A stretch of DNA of 64,000 nucleotides from contig NZ_WTYF01000004.1 of assembly GCF_009827315.1 (NCBI RefSeq), positions 1,736,001 through 1,800,000 on the forward strand, written 5' to 3'. The notes under the pieces were generated by a model. It searched no databases. It was not told the DNA's origin and saw nothing but the letters and a program-made list of their open reading frames with translations. The stretch is from Qipengyuania gaetbuli. Its GTDB lineage: Bacteria > Pseudomonadota > Alphaproteobacteria > Sphingomonadales > Sphingomonadaceae. The position numbers were made by a program, and so were the translations under genes. Each line of letters starts with the position of its first letter. Position 1 is the first letter of the stretch. Shown here in pieces: positions 53,045-61,106 of the stretch.

Positions 53045-53341
53045 CTAGAGCTCGACGACGTCCCGCCATTCCTCGTGGCGCTGCGCCTGTGCCTTAAAGA
53101 AAGGACACAGGGGGATGATCTTCTCCCCCTTGGCGCGGGCATCGGCCACCACATGGGCGGCAAGTTTCGCGCCGACGCCTTGCCCTCGCATGCTGTCCGG
53201 CACGCCGGTGTGATCGACGATGATCCGCGTCGGGCTTACCCGCGAGAAGGTGATCTCGGCCTCGTCACCGCCGCCTTCTGGCCGGTAGACATATCGCCCC
53301 TTGCTGCCTGTTTCTTCGAGTTGGATGTCGAGATCGGCCAA
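53045..53341 (-). CDS. small GNAT-type N-acetyltransferase
   Basis: 98 residues of the short Acetyltransf_CG group. The strand-helix core is ITFSRVSPTRIIVDHTGVPD, SMRGQGVGAKLAAHVVADAR (acetyl-CoA loop RGQGVG), KIIPLCPFFKAQAQRHEEW. TTG at 53341 is preceded by AAAGGA seven bases upstream and is a better start than the upstream open frame, which reads Pro/Arg-rich. The substrate is unknown. It follows thiSG by 19 bases. Confidence 0.85.
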   Translation of the reverse strand: MADLDIQLEETGSKGRYVYRPEGGGDEAEITFSRVSPTRIIVDHTGVPDSMRGQGVGAKLAAHVVADARAKGEKIIPLCPFFKAQAQRHEEWRDVVEL

Positions 53342-53360
53342 GGGGAATTCCTTTCGGGTG

Positions 53361-54341
53361 CTAGATGAGTCCGGCCAGCGGGCTGGACGGGTCGGCATAC
53401 TTGCGCGTCGCCATGCGCCCGGCGAGATAGGCATCGCGCCCGGCCTCGACCGCGAGCTTCATCGCCCGGGCCATGCGGATGGGGTCCTTCGCCTCGGCAA
53501 TGGCGGTGTTCATCAGCACGCCGTCGCAGCCCAGTTCCATTGCCACCGCGGCATCGGAGGCAGTGCCGACACCGGCATCGACGAGCACCGGCACGCTTGC
53601 ACCTTCTTTGATCAGGCGGATGGTCACGCGGTTCTGGATGCCGAGGCCCGAACCGATCGGCGCGCCCAGCGGCATGACCGCAACGGCGCCCGCCTCTTCG
53701 AGCTGCTTGGCCGCGATCGGATCATCGACACAGTAAACCATCGGAAGGAAGCCCTCCTTGGCCAGCGTCTCGGTCGCGACCAGCGTCTCGCGCATGTCGG
53801 GATAGAGCGTCTTGGCCTCGCCCAGCACCTCCAGCTTGACCAGGTCCCAGCCGCCCGCCTCGCGCGCGAGGCGCAGCGTACGGATCGCTTCGTCGGCCGT
53901 GAAGCAGCCGGCCGTGTTCGGCAGGTAGGTGATCTTCTTCGGGTCGATGTAATCGGTCAGCATCGGTGCCTTGGGATCGCTGACATTGACCCGGCGGACG
54001 GCGACAGTGACGATTTCCGCACCCGAGGCTTCGAGCGCAGCGGCGTTCTGTTCGAAGTCCTTGTACTTGCCTGTGCCGACGATCAGGCGGCTCCGGAAAG
54101 TGCGGCCCGCGACGGTCCAGCTGTCGTCCGATGCAGCACCTTCGCCGCCCCCGACGAAGTGAACGATTTCCAGCACGTCGCCTTCGGCCAGCGCGTGCCG
54201 CTCCAGCTCGCTGCGGGGCGCGATGGTGCCATTGTGCTCGACTGCAACCTTGGCAGGGTCGAGTTCCAGCTCGCGCACGAGGTCGGCGATGGTGGAAGCG
54301 GCGGTGCGGCGGGTATCGCCATTTACGGTCAGCGCAATCAT
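53361..54341 (-). CDS. thiG: ThiS-ThiG fusion, thiazole synthase
   Basis: 326 residues in one frame. Residues 1-66 are a ThiS ubiquitin-like sulfur carrier ([36 protein letters not shown]). From ~75 the ThiG barrel follows: [69 protein letters not shown] with the Schiff-base Lys, [20 protein letters not shown], and [14 protein letters not shown]. Makes the thiamine thiazole. The ThiS Gly-Gly that must become a thiocarboxylate is internal here. No other thi genes are in the window. Confidence 0.93.
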   Translation of the reverse strand: MIALTVNGDTRRTAASTIADLVRELELDPAKVAVEHNGTIAPRSELERHALAEGDVLEIVHFVGGGEGAASDDSWTVAGRTFRSRLIVGTGKYKDFEQNAAALEASGAEIVTVAVRRVNVSDPKAPMLTDYIDPKKITYLPNTAGCFTADEAIRTLRLAREAGGWDLVKLEVLGEAKTLYPDMRETLVATETLAKEGFLPMVYCVDDPIAAKQLEEAGAVAVMPLGAPIGSGLGIQNRVTIRLIKEGASVPVLVDAGVGTASDAAVAMELGCDGVLMNTAIAEAKDPIRMARAMKLAVEAGRDAYLAGRMATRKYADPSSPLAGLI

Positions 54342-54351
54342 GCGCCCCGAC

Positions 54352-54756
54352 TTAGTCTCCGCAGCGCTCCTTGCAAGCGGCGGAATGGCAATGGCGCATA
54401 TTGAGGATGTGGCCGAGCGAGACGAGCGCGACGCCGATGATCGTCAGCACCGCTTCCTTCACCCCGTGCGGCACGGCCAGCGCGCCGCCCATGAAGGTGA
54501 GGCCGGTCATGGCGATGACGAAGGGTGCGGCCATGCGGTGGCGCAGCGCGCCCCAGCCGATCGCGACAGCCGCAACCAGGGTCGCGACGACCAGTCCGTA
54601 GCGATGGATATCGGGCGACAGGAAGAACTCTCCGCCCACGCCAAGGCCGGAGACCAGCACGATCGAGGCGAGGCAGTGGATCGCGCACAGGCCCGAGAGG
54701 CCGATCCCGACGCGGTCGAGTCGACGCCGAATCGGAGAGATGGCGCGTTGCAACAT
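54352..54756 (-). CDS. MerC-domain membrane protein
   Basis: 134 residues with four membrane segments. The metal-like motif [19 protein letters not shown] (CAIHC) lies in the first one. The second Cys cluster, [15 protein letters not shown], is at the C terminus. MerC takes up mercuric ion in mer operons, but no merA, merR or other mer gene is nearby; single chromosomal copies may transport other metals, and zinc is a guess. Two palindromes lie upstream. Confidence 0.86.
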   Translation of the reverse strand: MLQRAISPIRRRLDRVGIGLSGLCAIHCLASIVLVSGLGVGGEFFLSPDIHRYGLVVATLVAAVAIGWGALRHRMAAPFVIAMTGLTFMGGALAVPHGVKEAVLTIIGVALVSLGHILNMRHCHSAACKERCGD

Positions 54757-54763
54757 GACATGC

Positions 54764-54793
54764 GAGATATGTGATAGTATCTCTTGTTACAAG
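54764..54793. promoter_or_regulatory. adjoining palindromes upstream of the MerC gene
   Basis: GAGATA (54764-54769), eight bases, TATCTC (54778-54783); then CTTGTTACAAG (54783-54793), a perfect 11-base palindrome. They lie 8 to 37 bases upstream of the MerC start and between it and the divergent ctaA leader. They may be a metal-regulator site; the match to a Zur box is only partial. Confidence 0.45.
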
Positions 54794-54897
54794 GGCGGCG
54801 AGCGCATTTTACGACGAATGCCGCGTTGCAGTGGCCGGAATGCCGCTTGCTCGATTCGCACTTGCACTTGGCGTGCGGCGCGGCAAACAGGCGCACC

Positions 54898-55923
54898 ATG
54901 GTTGCCAACCTCAACAACACCCGCCCCATCGCGCTCGCCAACTGGTTGTTTGCCGTGGCCGTGATGGTTATCGTCATGGTCGCCGTGGGCGGGATCACCC
55001 GCCTGACCGAGAGCGGCCTTTCGATCACCGAATGGAAACCGCTGACCGGCGCGATCCCCCCGCTAAGCGAGACGGCATGGCAGGCCGAGTTCGATCTCTA
55101 CAAGGCGACCGGCGAATACAAGAACGTGACCGGGCCGGCAGGCATGGACCTTGCCGCCTTCAAGTTCATCTATTTCTGGGAGTGGTTCCACCGCCTGTGG
55201 GGACGGCTGATCGGCCTCGCCTTTGCGCTGCCCCTCGCGTGGTTCTGGGTGCGCGGTGCCATTCCGCAAGGGTACAAGCTGCGCCTTGTCGGCCTGCTGG
55301 CGCTGGGCGGGCTGCAGGGCGTGTTCGGCTGGTTCATGGTCAAGAGCGGCCTCAACGAGACCATGACCGATGTCAGCCACTTCATGCTCTCGCTGCATTT
55401 CATGACCGCGATGATTACGCTGGCGGCACTGGTCTGGACCGCGCTCGACTTCCGCCAGCTTGCTACCGGACACGCCGCGAAGGCGCGCTGGACGACGACC
55501 GCAAGCTGGGTGGGCGCGCTGCTCTTCATCCAGCTTGTGCTGGCGGCGTGGGTGGCAGGCCTCAATGCGGGCCTTGCAAGCGATAGCTGGCCGCTGATGC
55601 AGGGCCGCTTCATCCCCGAATTCGACGCCTCGCGCGGGCTGTTCTACGCGATGACGCACGACCCCTACCTGGTCCATTGGCTGCACCGTTGGTGGGCGTG
55701 GGTCGTGGTGGCAGCGCTGATCGTGATGGCGCGCAAGGTCAGGTCGATCGACAGGCGCGCATCGAAAGCCATTCACTCCGCCTTCGGAACGCAAATCCTG
55801 CTCGGCATCGCCACGGTCATGACGGGTGTCGCCCTCTGGCTTGCGGTGGCGCACCAGGTGGTCGGCGCGCTGCTTGTTGCCAGCTTCACCTGGGCCGCTC
55901 ACCTGCTCGGCAGGAAAGCGTGA
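54898..55923 (+). CDS. ctaA: haem A synthase (COX15/CtaA family)
   Basis: 341 residues with about eight membrane segments. Oxidises haem O to haem A for cytochrome oxidase. GGITRLTESGLSITEWKPLT is the diagnostic first-helix end; WEWFHRLWGRLIGLAFALPL and SHFMLSLHFMTAMITLAALV carry haem-binding His residues, and the second half repeats the plan (VHWLHRWWAWVVVAALIVMA, AVAHQVVGALLVASF). ATG 54898 fits the alphaproteobacterial start; upstream sequence is not membrane-like. GTGA overlap with cutA. Confidence 0.95.
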   Translation: MVANLNNTRPIALANWLFAVAVMVIVMVAVGGITRLTESGLSITEWKPLTGAIPPLSETAWQAEFDLYKATGEYKNVTGPAGMDLAAFKFIYFWEWFHRLWGRLIGLAFALPLAWFWVRGAIPQGYKLRLVGLLALGGLQGVFGWFMVKSGLNETMTDVSHFMLSLHFMTAMITLAALVWTALDFRQLATGHAAKARWTTTASWVGALLFIQLVLAAWVAGLNAGLASDSWPLMQGRFIPEFDASRGLFYAMTHDPYLVHWLHRWWAWVVVAALIVMARKVRSIDRRASKAIHSAFGTQILLGIATVMTGVALWLAVAHQVVGALLVASFTWAAHLLGRKA

Positions 55924-56249
55924 CCGCGCTCGTCTACTGCCCCTTCCCGGACGCAGAGACGGCACAGCGTATCGGGGGCCAGCTGATCGACGAAGGCCTT
56001 ATCGCCTGCATCAACATCGGTAGCTCCATCACCTCCCTGTTCGCATGGGACGGAGAGCGTGGGAGCGCGGAAGAGACACCCGCCCTGCTCAAGACCGACG
56101 CTGCCCTTCTCGAACAGGCGATTGCGCGACTGGAGGCCTTGCACCCCTACGAAAGCCCGGCGATACTCGGCTGGCCGTGTCAGGCGGGTGCGGCTACGCG
56201 CAGCTGGCTGGGCGGACTGGCTACGGGGGGTCGCAATGCCGGGAAGTGA
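55920..56249 (+). CDS. cutA: CutA-type divalent cation tolerance protein
   Basis: 109 residues from GTG 55920, overlapping the ctaA stop. CutA1 fold: ALVYCPFPDAETAQRIGGQL, EGLIACINIGSSITSLFAWD, EETPALLKTDAALLEQAIAR, LHPYESPAILGWP. It forms a stable trimer; the role in copper tolerance is uncertain in general. The 3' end overlaps the next (interrupted) gene by 14 bases. Confidence 0.92.
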   Translation: MTALVYCPFPDAETAQRIGGQLIDEGLIACINIGSSITSLFAWDGERGSAEETPALLKTDAALLEQAIARLEALHPYESPAILGWPCQAGAATRSWLGGLATGGRNAGK

Positions 56250-56961
56250 TCGCAGGTCGGTGGTGCGCGCTCTCGGCGCACTGGCAGTCTTGCCCATGCT
56301 TCCGGCGCCGCTCGCCGCCGCGAGCCGGGCAAGGCCCGCATTCCCGAGCGCTACTCTCGTTCTCGAGCGCACGCTCGACCGGCACCTTGCGGACAATGCC
56401 CTTATCCGCGTCACGCGCTGCTGGTCCTGCACGTTCTAGGCGCTGGGCGCGGGTGCAGTTGTGGATGCCTCCCACATCTCCGCCAAGGTCGACGCGCCGC
56501 CATCGCTCGCAGCTTTCGCGCGTATGGAAGAGGCCCGCGATGCCAGCGCCATCTTCCCCGTACAGCTCGACCGATCCGGCCTGATCGTCGGCGGGGACGA
56601 GGAGACAGGTCCCGATATCGGCACGGCTGTCGCGCGCGCAATGGATATCATCGAGGCGGCAGTGGCCAACCCGAGGGAGCGACAGGAAGCGCGATCCTTT
56701 ATCTCATCTATCGGCAACGCCGCATCCGGCCTCGTCAGCCAGGTGCCTCGCGACCTGTTCTATCCGGCGACGGGGCAAAGCGTCGAAACGCAGCCGGTCA
56801 TGCTCGCGGGCGGATTGCAGGGCTCTTTCGAAGTCGCCATCGCGGCGAGCGCCGATCCGCAAACCGGCCTGCTGCGGCATAGCGAGCGGCGCGTGACCAC
56901 GCGCATCGGGGACAGTAGCCGCGAGACGCGCGAAGCCTGGCGCATCGTCCCCGTAGGCTAA
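56236..56961 (+). pseudogene. exported protein gene interrupted by an in-frame amber codon
   Basis: From ATG 56236 the frame encodes a signal peptide (RRSVVRALGALAVLPMLPA, Tat-like Arg pair) and a short mature part ending RCWSCTF, then TAG at 56437-56439. The same frame then stays open to 56961 with coding-like sequence: KVDAPPSLAAFARMEEARDA, FPVQLDRSGLIVGGDEE, RDLFYPATGQSVETQPVMLA. Both halves together resemble one ~240-residue exported protein of unknown function. A GTG at 56461 could restart translation. The change may be a point nonsense mutation, a sequencing error, or a read-through codon. Confidence 0.7.
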
Positions 56962-57074
56962 GGCGTATTATTTTACCCCACCGCAGACCCGCAGATTTGC
57001 TTGACGAATCGCACTTTGACCGCCATTTGGCGCGCGCTCAGCGGCCCCGTCTGCACGGATCCGCAAGGTAAGTT

Positions 57075-57093
57075 CGTACTGCCAGGCAGTACG
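57075..57093. promoter_or_regulatory. 19-base palindrome in the rplM leader
   Basis: CGTACTGCC, A, GGCAGTACG: perfect 9-base arms 28 bases before the rplM ATG. As RNA it would fold into a 7-bp stem with a 5-base loop. It may be an L13 autoregulatory hairpin, by analogy with the rplM leader of enterobacteria, or a DNA operator. A TTGACG box lies at 57001-57006. Confidence 0.5.
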
Positions 57094-57121
57094 GTGAACT
57101 CGAGAAAACGGACACAAAGCC

Positions 57122-57601
57122 ATGAAGGCTCTCACCAAGGCCACCCGGTCGATCAAACCGGCAGAGGTCGAAAAGAACTGGCACATCGTCGACGCCGAAG
57201 GGCTCGTCGTCGGTCGCCTCGCGGCAATCGTCGCCAACATCCTGCGCGGCAAGCACAAGCCGAGCTTCACGCCGCACGTCGATTGCGGCGACCATGTCAT
57301 CGTCATCAATGCCGACAAGGTGGTCTTCACCGGCAAGAAGATGAACGACAAGGTCTATTACAAGCACACCGGTCACCCGGGCGGCATCAAGGAAACGACT
57401 CCGGCGAAGGTCCTCGAAGGCCGCTTCCCCGAGCGCGTCCTGGAAAAGGCCGTGCAGCGCATGATCCCGCGCGGCCCGCTCGGCCGTGCGCAGATGAAGG
57501 CGCTCCACCTCTATGCCGGCACCGAACACCCGCATGACGGCCAGAAGCCGCAGGTGCTCGACGTTGCCTCGATGAACCGCAAGAACAAGGCTGCTGCATA
57601 A
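57122..57601 (+). CDS. rplM: 50S ribosomal protein L13
   Basis: 159 residues. Diagnostic L13 motifs: [102 protein letters not shown]. It binds 23S rRNA early in assembly. The stop overlaps the rpsI start (TAATG). A GAGAAAACGGACACAAAGCC leader with a palindrome precedes it. Confidence 0.98.
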   Translation: MKALTKATRSIKPAEVEKNWHIVDAEGLVVGRLAAIVANILRGKHKPSFTPHVDCGDHVIVINADKVVFTGKKMNDKVYYKHTGHPGGIKETTPAKVLEGRFPERVLEKAVQRMIPRGPLGRAQMKALHLYAGTEHPHDGQKPQVLDVASMNRKNKAAA

Positions 57602-58125
57602 TGGCCGACGAACAGAAGAACGAAACCGTCTCGGATCTCGCCGATCTGAAGAACATCGCCGGCGACGCCCCCGAGGGTGACGCTGCCGAGATCGCTGCCA
57701 AGGCCGACGTTCCCCTGCGCGAGCAGGAACTCGACGCCCAGGGCCGCGCCTATGCGACCGGTCGCCGCAAGGACGCCACCGCGCGCGTCTGGCTGAAGCC
57801 GGGCACAGGCAAGGTCATCGTCAACGGCCGCGACCAGGAAGTGTATTTCGCACGTCCGACGCTGCGTCTCGTCATCGACCAGCCGTTCGCCATCACCGAG
57901 CGTCAGGGCCAGTACGACGTCGTCGCCACCGTCAAGGGCGGCGGCCTTTCGGGCCAGGCCGGTGCGGTCAAGCACGGCATCTCGCAGGCTCTCGCCAAGT
58001 ACGAGCCGGCCCTGCGTTCGACGGTCAAGGCCGCCGGCTTCCTCACCCGCGACAGCCGCGTGGTCGAGCGTAAGAAGTACGGCCGTGCCAAGGCACGTCG
58101 CAGCTTCCAATTCTCGAAGCGCTAA
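57601..58125 (+). CDS. rpsI: 30S ribosomal protein S9
   Basis: 174 residues. The S9 core starts at ~45: [59 protein letters not shown] and the basic tail [19 protein letters not shown]. The N-terminal ~40-residue acidic extension ([20 protein letters not shown]) is absent from E. coli S9 and typical of alphaproteobacteria. Co-translated with rplM; a terminator follows at 58161. Confidence 0.98.
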   Translation: MADEQKNETVSDLADLKNIAGDAPEGDAAEIAAKADVPLREQELDAQGRAYATGRRKDATARVWLKPGTGKVIVNGRDQEVYFARPTLRLVIDQPFAITERQGQYDVVATVKGGGLSGQAGAVKHGISQALAKYEPALRSTVKAAGFLTRDSRVVERKKYGRAKARRSFQFSKR

Positions 58126-58160
58126 TCCGCTTCCAGACGATCTTTACCGATCACCGAGGA

Positions 58161-58189
58161 AAGGCGGCTCCGCGAGGGGCCGCCTTTTT
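58161..58189 (+). terminator. Rho-independent terminator of rplM-rpsI
   Basis: AAGGCGGC (58161-58168) and GCCGCCTT (58179-58186) with a 10-base loop, followed by TTTC. It lies 35 bases after the rpsI stop and before the convergent small membrane-protein gene. Confidence 0.85.
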
Positions 58190-58201
58190 CGTTGCGCCGC
58201 C

Positions 58202-58399
58202 TCAGCGCTGCAGCATCATGATGCCCCAGGCGAGCGCGCTACCCGCGAAGAACAGCGGCCAGCTCCACCAGAGCTCGTATTCGAACATCTCGGCGCGGTA
58301 GATCGACAGGAACCCGCCGCGCGAGCCCTGCGAGCCGATCACCAGCGACACGACGTAAGTCAGGATGCCGCCGAGCGGCACGGCCTTGAAGAATTCCAT
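58202..58399 (-). CDS. small membrane protein, 65 residues
   Basis: Two hydrophobic segments (VPLGGILTYVVSLVIG and SWPLFFAGSALAWGIMML) joined by a hydrophilic loop (SIYRAEMFEYELWWSW). ATG 58399 follows GGGGAAAG, a good ribosome site; the longer frame upstream is not membrane-like. Function unknown; no partner gene is evident. Confidence 0.75.
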   Translation of the reverse strand: MEFFKAVPLGGILTYVVSLVIGSQGSRGGFLSIYRAEMFEYELWWSWPLFFAGSALAWGIMMLQR

Positions 58400-58471
58400 C
58401 GCGACTTTCCCCTTATTCGGGGCCCAGCCTCGCACGCGACGGTAAAAACGGAGTTAATCGCGCGTTCGCGC

Positions 58472-59332
58472 TCAGTGGACGGGCGGATCGACGCGCGGGA
58501 CCTGGCGGACGGGCGCAACTGGTTCGCCCGGTTCGCGCGGAGGCATGGCATTTTCCGGAACGTCGTCGATCTGCATGTCGCAGGTCTCCACATCCTGCAG
58601 GTTGCGCACGGTCACGTGCAACGCCTCGCCGTCCCACTGGATGTCGTTGAAGCTCGGCGGCGTCGAGCGCGTGCGCTGCGACAGCGTGCCGGCGCCGATC
58701 ATGCGTACCGGGCCTTCGCTGGTCTCCTCCATGATGTCGAAGGCATCGTGGACATGGCCGGACAGCACCGCGACGACGGGGCGCTTCGCCAGTTCGCGCA
58801 GCGCCTTGTCGCCATTCTTGGTGAGCGCAGTGCCTTGCGTCCCCACTTCGCGCAGCGGATGGTGCACGGTTACCAGCGCGCGCTCCCCTTTCGGCAAGGC
58901 ATCGATCGCAGCAAGACACTTCTCCAGCGCGGCATCGGTGACCCAGCCCTTAGACCAGTTGAGGCGCGGCTGCGCGCGAACCGCGGTCTTCAGGGGGACG
59001 ATGGCAAGGCAGCCGAGGTCGATTTCCTTCTCGACCTTCTCGCTCATCCCACGGAAACGGCGGTAGGGATCGACGAACCGCTCGATCGGATTGAAATAGG
59101 GCATGTCGTGATTGCCCACCTCGACCGTCACTGGCGCGTCCAGCGAATTGATCCACGATGTCGCCGCGGCAAACTCGCGGTGGCGCGCGCGCATGGTGAG
59201 GTCGCCGGTGATGGCCACGGCATCCGGCCGCTTCTCGGCAATTTCCTGCTGGACCCAGTCGAGCGCGCGATTGTCTTCGAGCCCGAAATGGATATCCGAA
59301 AGGTGGAAGATGCGCCGCGCGTCAGTAGCCAT
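58472..59332 (-). CDS. metallophosphoesterase
   Basis: 286 residues, calcineurin-like. Metal motifs in order: IFHLSDIHFGLEDN (DxH), AVAITGDLTMRAR (GD), VEVGNHDMPYF (GNHD), LVTVHHPLR and VAVLSGHVHDAFD (GHxH). The class resembles CpdA-like cAMP phosphodiesterases and lipid or nucleotide esterases; the substrate is open. Its start overlaps the stop of the lipid-kinase gene by 11 bases, so the two may act on the same lipid. Confidence 0.9.
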   Translation of the reverse strand: MATDARRIFHLSDIHFGLEDNRALDWVQQEIAEKRPDAVAITGDLTMRARHREFAAATSWINSLDAPVTVEVGNHDMPYFNPIERFVDPYRRFRGMSEKVEKEIDLGCLAIVPLKTAVRAQPRLNWSKGWVTDAALEKCLAAIDALPKGERALVTVHHPLREVGTQGTALTKNGDKALRELAKRPVVAVLSGHVHDAFDIMEETSEGPVRMIGAGTLSQRTRSTPPSFNDIQWDGEALHVTVRNLQDVETCDMQIDDVPENAMPPREPGEPVAPVRQVPRVDPPVH

Positions 59333-60179
59333 GGTGGGTCGCTAGCAGATCGACCTCGCATGCAGCCACAGTGAATATCGCACCCGTTTCCACTTCGCCC
59401 GGCTCGCCATCGACCAGGACCGGTAAAGCGCTGCCGTCGGCAGAGACGAAGCGCGCCTCCTCCAGCAGCCCCAACCGCTCGTGCGGACCTTCGCGAAACC
59501 GGCGGCGCAGAATGGCAAAACCCTGCTGGACATATTCGCCCGCCTCGTCCGCATAAAAGGCATCGACCTGCATCCCGCGGTGCGAAGGGGTGATCTCGAT
59601 CAGCGGATAGCCATCATTGCGGCCGCGCTCCGGCTCGGCGCAGCGGACCATGATGCCGCCTGCGGTTTCGCCGACCGCCTCGCCCGTGCCTTTCAGGATT
59701 GCGGGAATATCGAGATCGCGCATGGCCTCGCGGACATGGGCCCAGCTCGTGCCCGGCCCGACCAACAGGCCGGCCAGGGCATCGCCTGCCTTGCAGCGTG
59801 CGACCGGCGGGCGGACCGCGATGGCAACACCCGAGGCAACGCGCTCGATAATGTCCCCTGCCTGAGCATCGTCGCCATGGAGACGCTTGCACAGCAGGTT
59901 CATCGTCCCGCCGGGCAGGACCAGGATCTGGCCGCTCCAGCCATAGAGGCCCGTGACCGCGGCATTGAGCGTACCGTCGCCGGTAAAGACGGCCAGCAGG
60001 CCCACGCCCGCAGCATCCAGTTCGCCTGCGGTCGGCATGTCCTCGTCCGGAAAGCAGATCCGGCGGGCCACGGTCAGGCCGTTGGCGGAAAAAGCGTCTT
60101 CCACTGCCTTCACAGCGGATTCGCTGAAGCTGCCGCTTTGCGAATTGACCAGCAGCCAGAGGGGAGAGTTCGCCGTCAT
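59322..60179 (-). CDS. lipid/diacylglycerol kinase family protein (second)
   Basis: 285 residues with a DAGK catalytic domain: WLLVNSQSGSFSESAVKAVE, LLAVFTGDGTLNAAVTGLYG (GDGT) and VLPGGTMNLLCKRLHG (the PxGTxN motif). The C-terminal half is the beta-sandwich expected, ending VLVDGEPGEVETGAIFTVAA. ATG 60179 preferred to the TTG three codons upstream. It may phosphorylate a lipid or sphingoid alcohol. Distinct in sequence from the kinase at 12640. Confidence 0.85.
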   Translation of the reverse strand: MTANSPLWLLVNSQSGSFSESAVKAVEDAFSANGLTVARRICFPDEDMPTAGELDAAGVGLLAVFTGDGTLNAAVTGLYGWSGQILVLPGGTMNLLCKRLHGDDAQAGDIIERVASGVAIAVRPPVARCKAGDALAGLLVGPGTSWAHVREAMRDLDIPAILKGTGEAVGETAGGIMVRCAEPERGRNDGYPLIEITPSHRGMQVDAFYADEAGEYVQQGFAILRRRFREGPHERLGLLEEARFVSADGSALPVLVDGEPGEVETGAIFTVAACEVDLLATHHGY

Positions 60180-60218
60180 ACCTGCCAAGCGCCCGTCGGC
60201 ACACGCGGTTCCCGCGCG

Positions 60219-60560
60219 TCAGATGCGCCCGGTCAGGACCAGCCAGGCCGTGCCGAAATTGAGCAGGCTGTAAACGGCATAGGCGGTCGCCGCACCGGGC
60301 CACCCGTTTGCGGCAAGGAGCATGGCAACCAGCAGCACCACGAACTCGAAAATGAGCGACAATCGTCCGCCCGCGCTGCGGTAGAACGAGGGCAGCGCGT
60401 CCAGCATCGGGTGGCCGCTGTTCAGCACTGCCTTGTGCACCGCGAAGTTCGCGACTCCGAGAAAGAAGAGCAGGACGACCAGCATGGCCCGGAAAACATA
60501 GGCTTGCCGTTCGCAGATTGCGAATCGCGTTTCGTCGGCTGCCGCCAGCACATCGTCCAA
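60219..60560 (-). CDS. small integral membrane protein, unknown
   Basis: 113 residues with three or four hydrophobic segments (FRAMLVVLLFFLGVANFAVH, LSLIFEFVVLLVAMLLAA, YAVYSLLNFGTAWLVLTGRI) after a hydrophilic N terminus. The open frame begins at TTG 60560; a GTG lies at 60551. The start is uncertain. Read in the same direction as the lipid-kinase gene, 39 bases upstream of it. No family recognised. Confidence 0.68.
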   Translation of the reverse strand: MDDVLAAADETRFAICERQAYVFRAMLVVLLFFLGVANFAVHKAVLNSGHPMLDALPSFYRSAGGRLSLIFEFVVLLVAMLLAANGWPGAATAYAVYSLLNFGTAWLVLTGRI

Positions 60561-60624
60561 ATCGCCTCGCCGCCGGTCGAAGGTCGCGTGCGATTACAGT
60601 TGTAGCTGGGTAATACGGTTCTCA

Positions 60625-60674
60625 GCGGCGGACCTCACGTACCCCAGTCCCCCTAGAACACCGGGGTCCGCCGC
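60625..60674 (+). repeat. leader hairpin upstream of the UrcA gene
   Basis: GCGGCGGACC (60625-60634) and GGTCCGCCGC (60665-60674), perfect 10-base arms, 30-base loop. An alternative pairing ACCCC/GGGGT competes inside. It ends just before the ribosome site GGAG and the ATG at 60691, so a leader switch or a terminator for the minus-strand gene is possible. Confidence 0.45.
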
Positions 60675-60690
60675 AACCCGGAGAAGACCC

Positions 60691-60996
60691 ATGAAGACCC
60701 CCATTATCATGATCGCCATGCTCTCGCTTTCCGCCCCAGCTCTTGCGGGCGGCGACATGCCGGTGAAGACGAGCACCGAGGTTGCCTACCAGGACCTCAA
60801 TCTCGCCACGGCACAGGGCCAGAAGAAGCTTTCCGACCGGATCGACATCGCGGCGCGGCGCGTCTGCAAGCTCGACAATTCGATCACCGGCACGCGCATT
60901 CGCGACCGTGACGCAGAGCGCTGCTACGTCGCCGCCAAGGAGCGCGCCAACCAACAGTTCGCTGCTGTCGTAGAACAGCACGCCAAGGGCGGCTGA
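60691..60996 (+). CDS. UrcA family protein
   Basis: 101 residues with a signal peptide (IIMIAMLSLSAPALAGG). The mature part fits UrcA: TSTEVAYQDLNLATAQGQKK, LSDRIDIAARRVCKLDN, RDAERCYVAAKERANQQF, with one Cys pair likely to form a disulfide. UrcA is a periplasmic family of unknown function common in Sphingomonadales and Caulobacterales. Monocistronic between a leader hairpin and a terminator. Confidence 0.88.
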   Translation: MKTPIIMIAMLSLSAPALAGGDMPVKTSTEVAYQDLNLATAQGQKKLSDRIDIAARRVCKLDNSITGTRIRDRDAERCYVAAKERANQQFAAVVEQHAKGG

Positions 60997-61019
60997 TACC
61001 CCCAGCCCGTCAAACTTCT

Positions 61020-61064
61020 GGACCCCGGCCGGAATGCAGTCCCCCGGTCGGGGTCCTCCCTTTT
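61020..61064 (+). terminator. Rho-independent terminator of the UrcA gene
   Basis: GGACCCCGGCCGG (61020-61032) and CCGGTCGGGGTCC (61044-61056), 13-base arms with one G-T pair, followed by TCCCTTTT. A very stable stem. Confidence 0.8.
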
Positions 61065-61106
61065 CCAGCGCTGTATTGATTTGAAGCGGACCCGGGCGAG
61101 GCCGCC

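Noticed and set aside
52987..54795. Shared 11-mer TGTTACAAGGG upstream of two minus-strand genes (52987 and 54785)
   Set aside because: Hundreds of 11-mer matches are expected by chance in 64 kb, and the spacing to the start codons differs.
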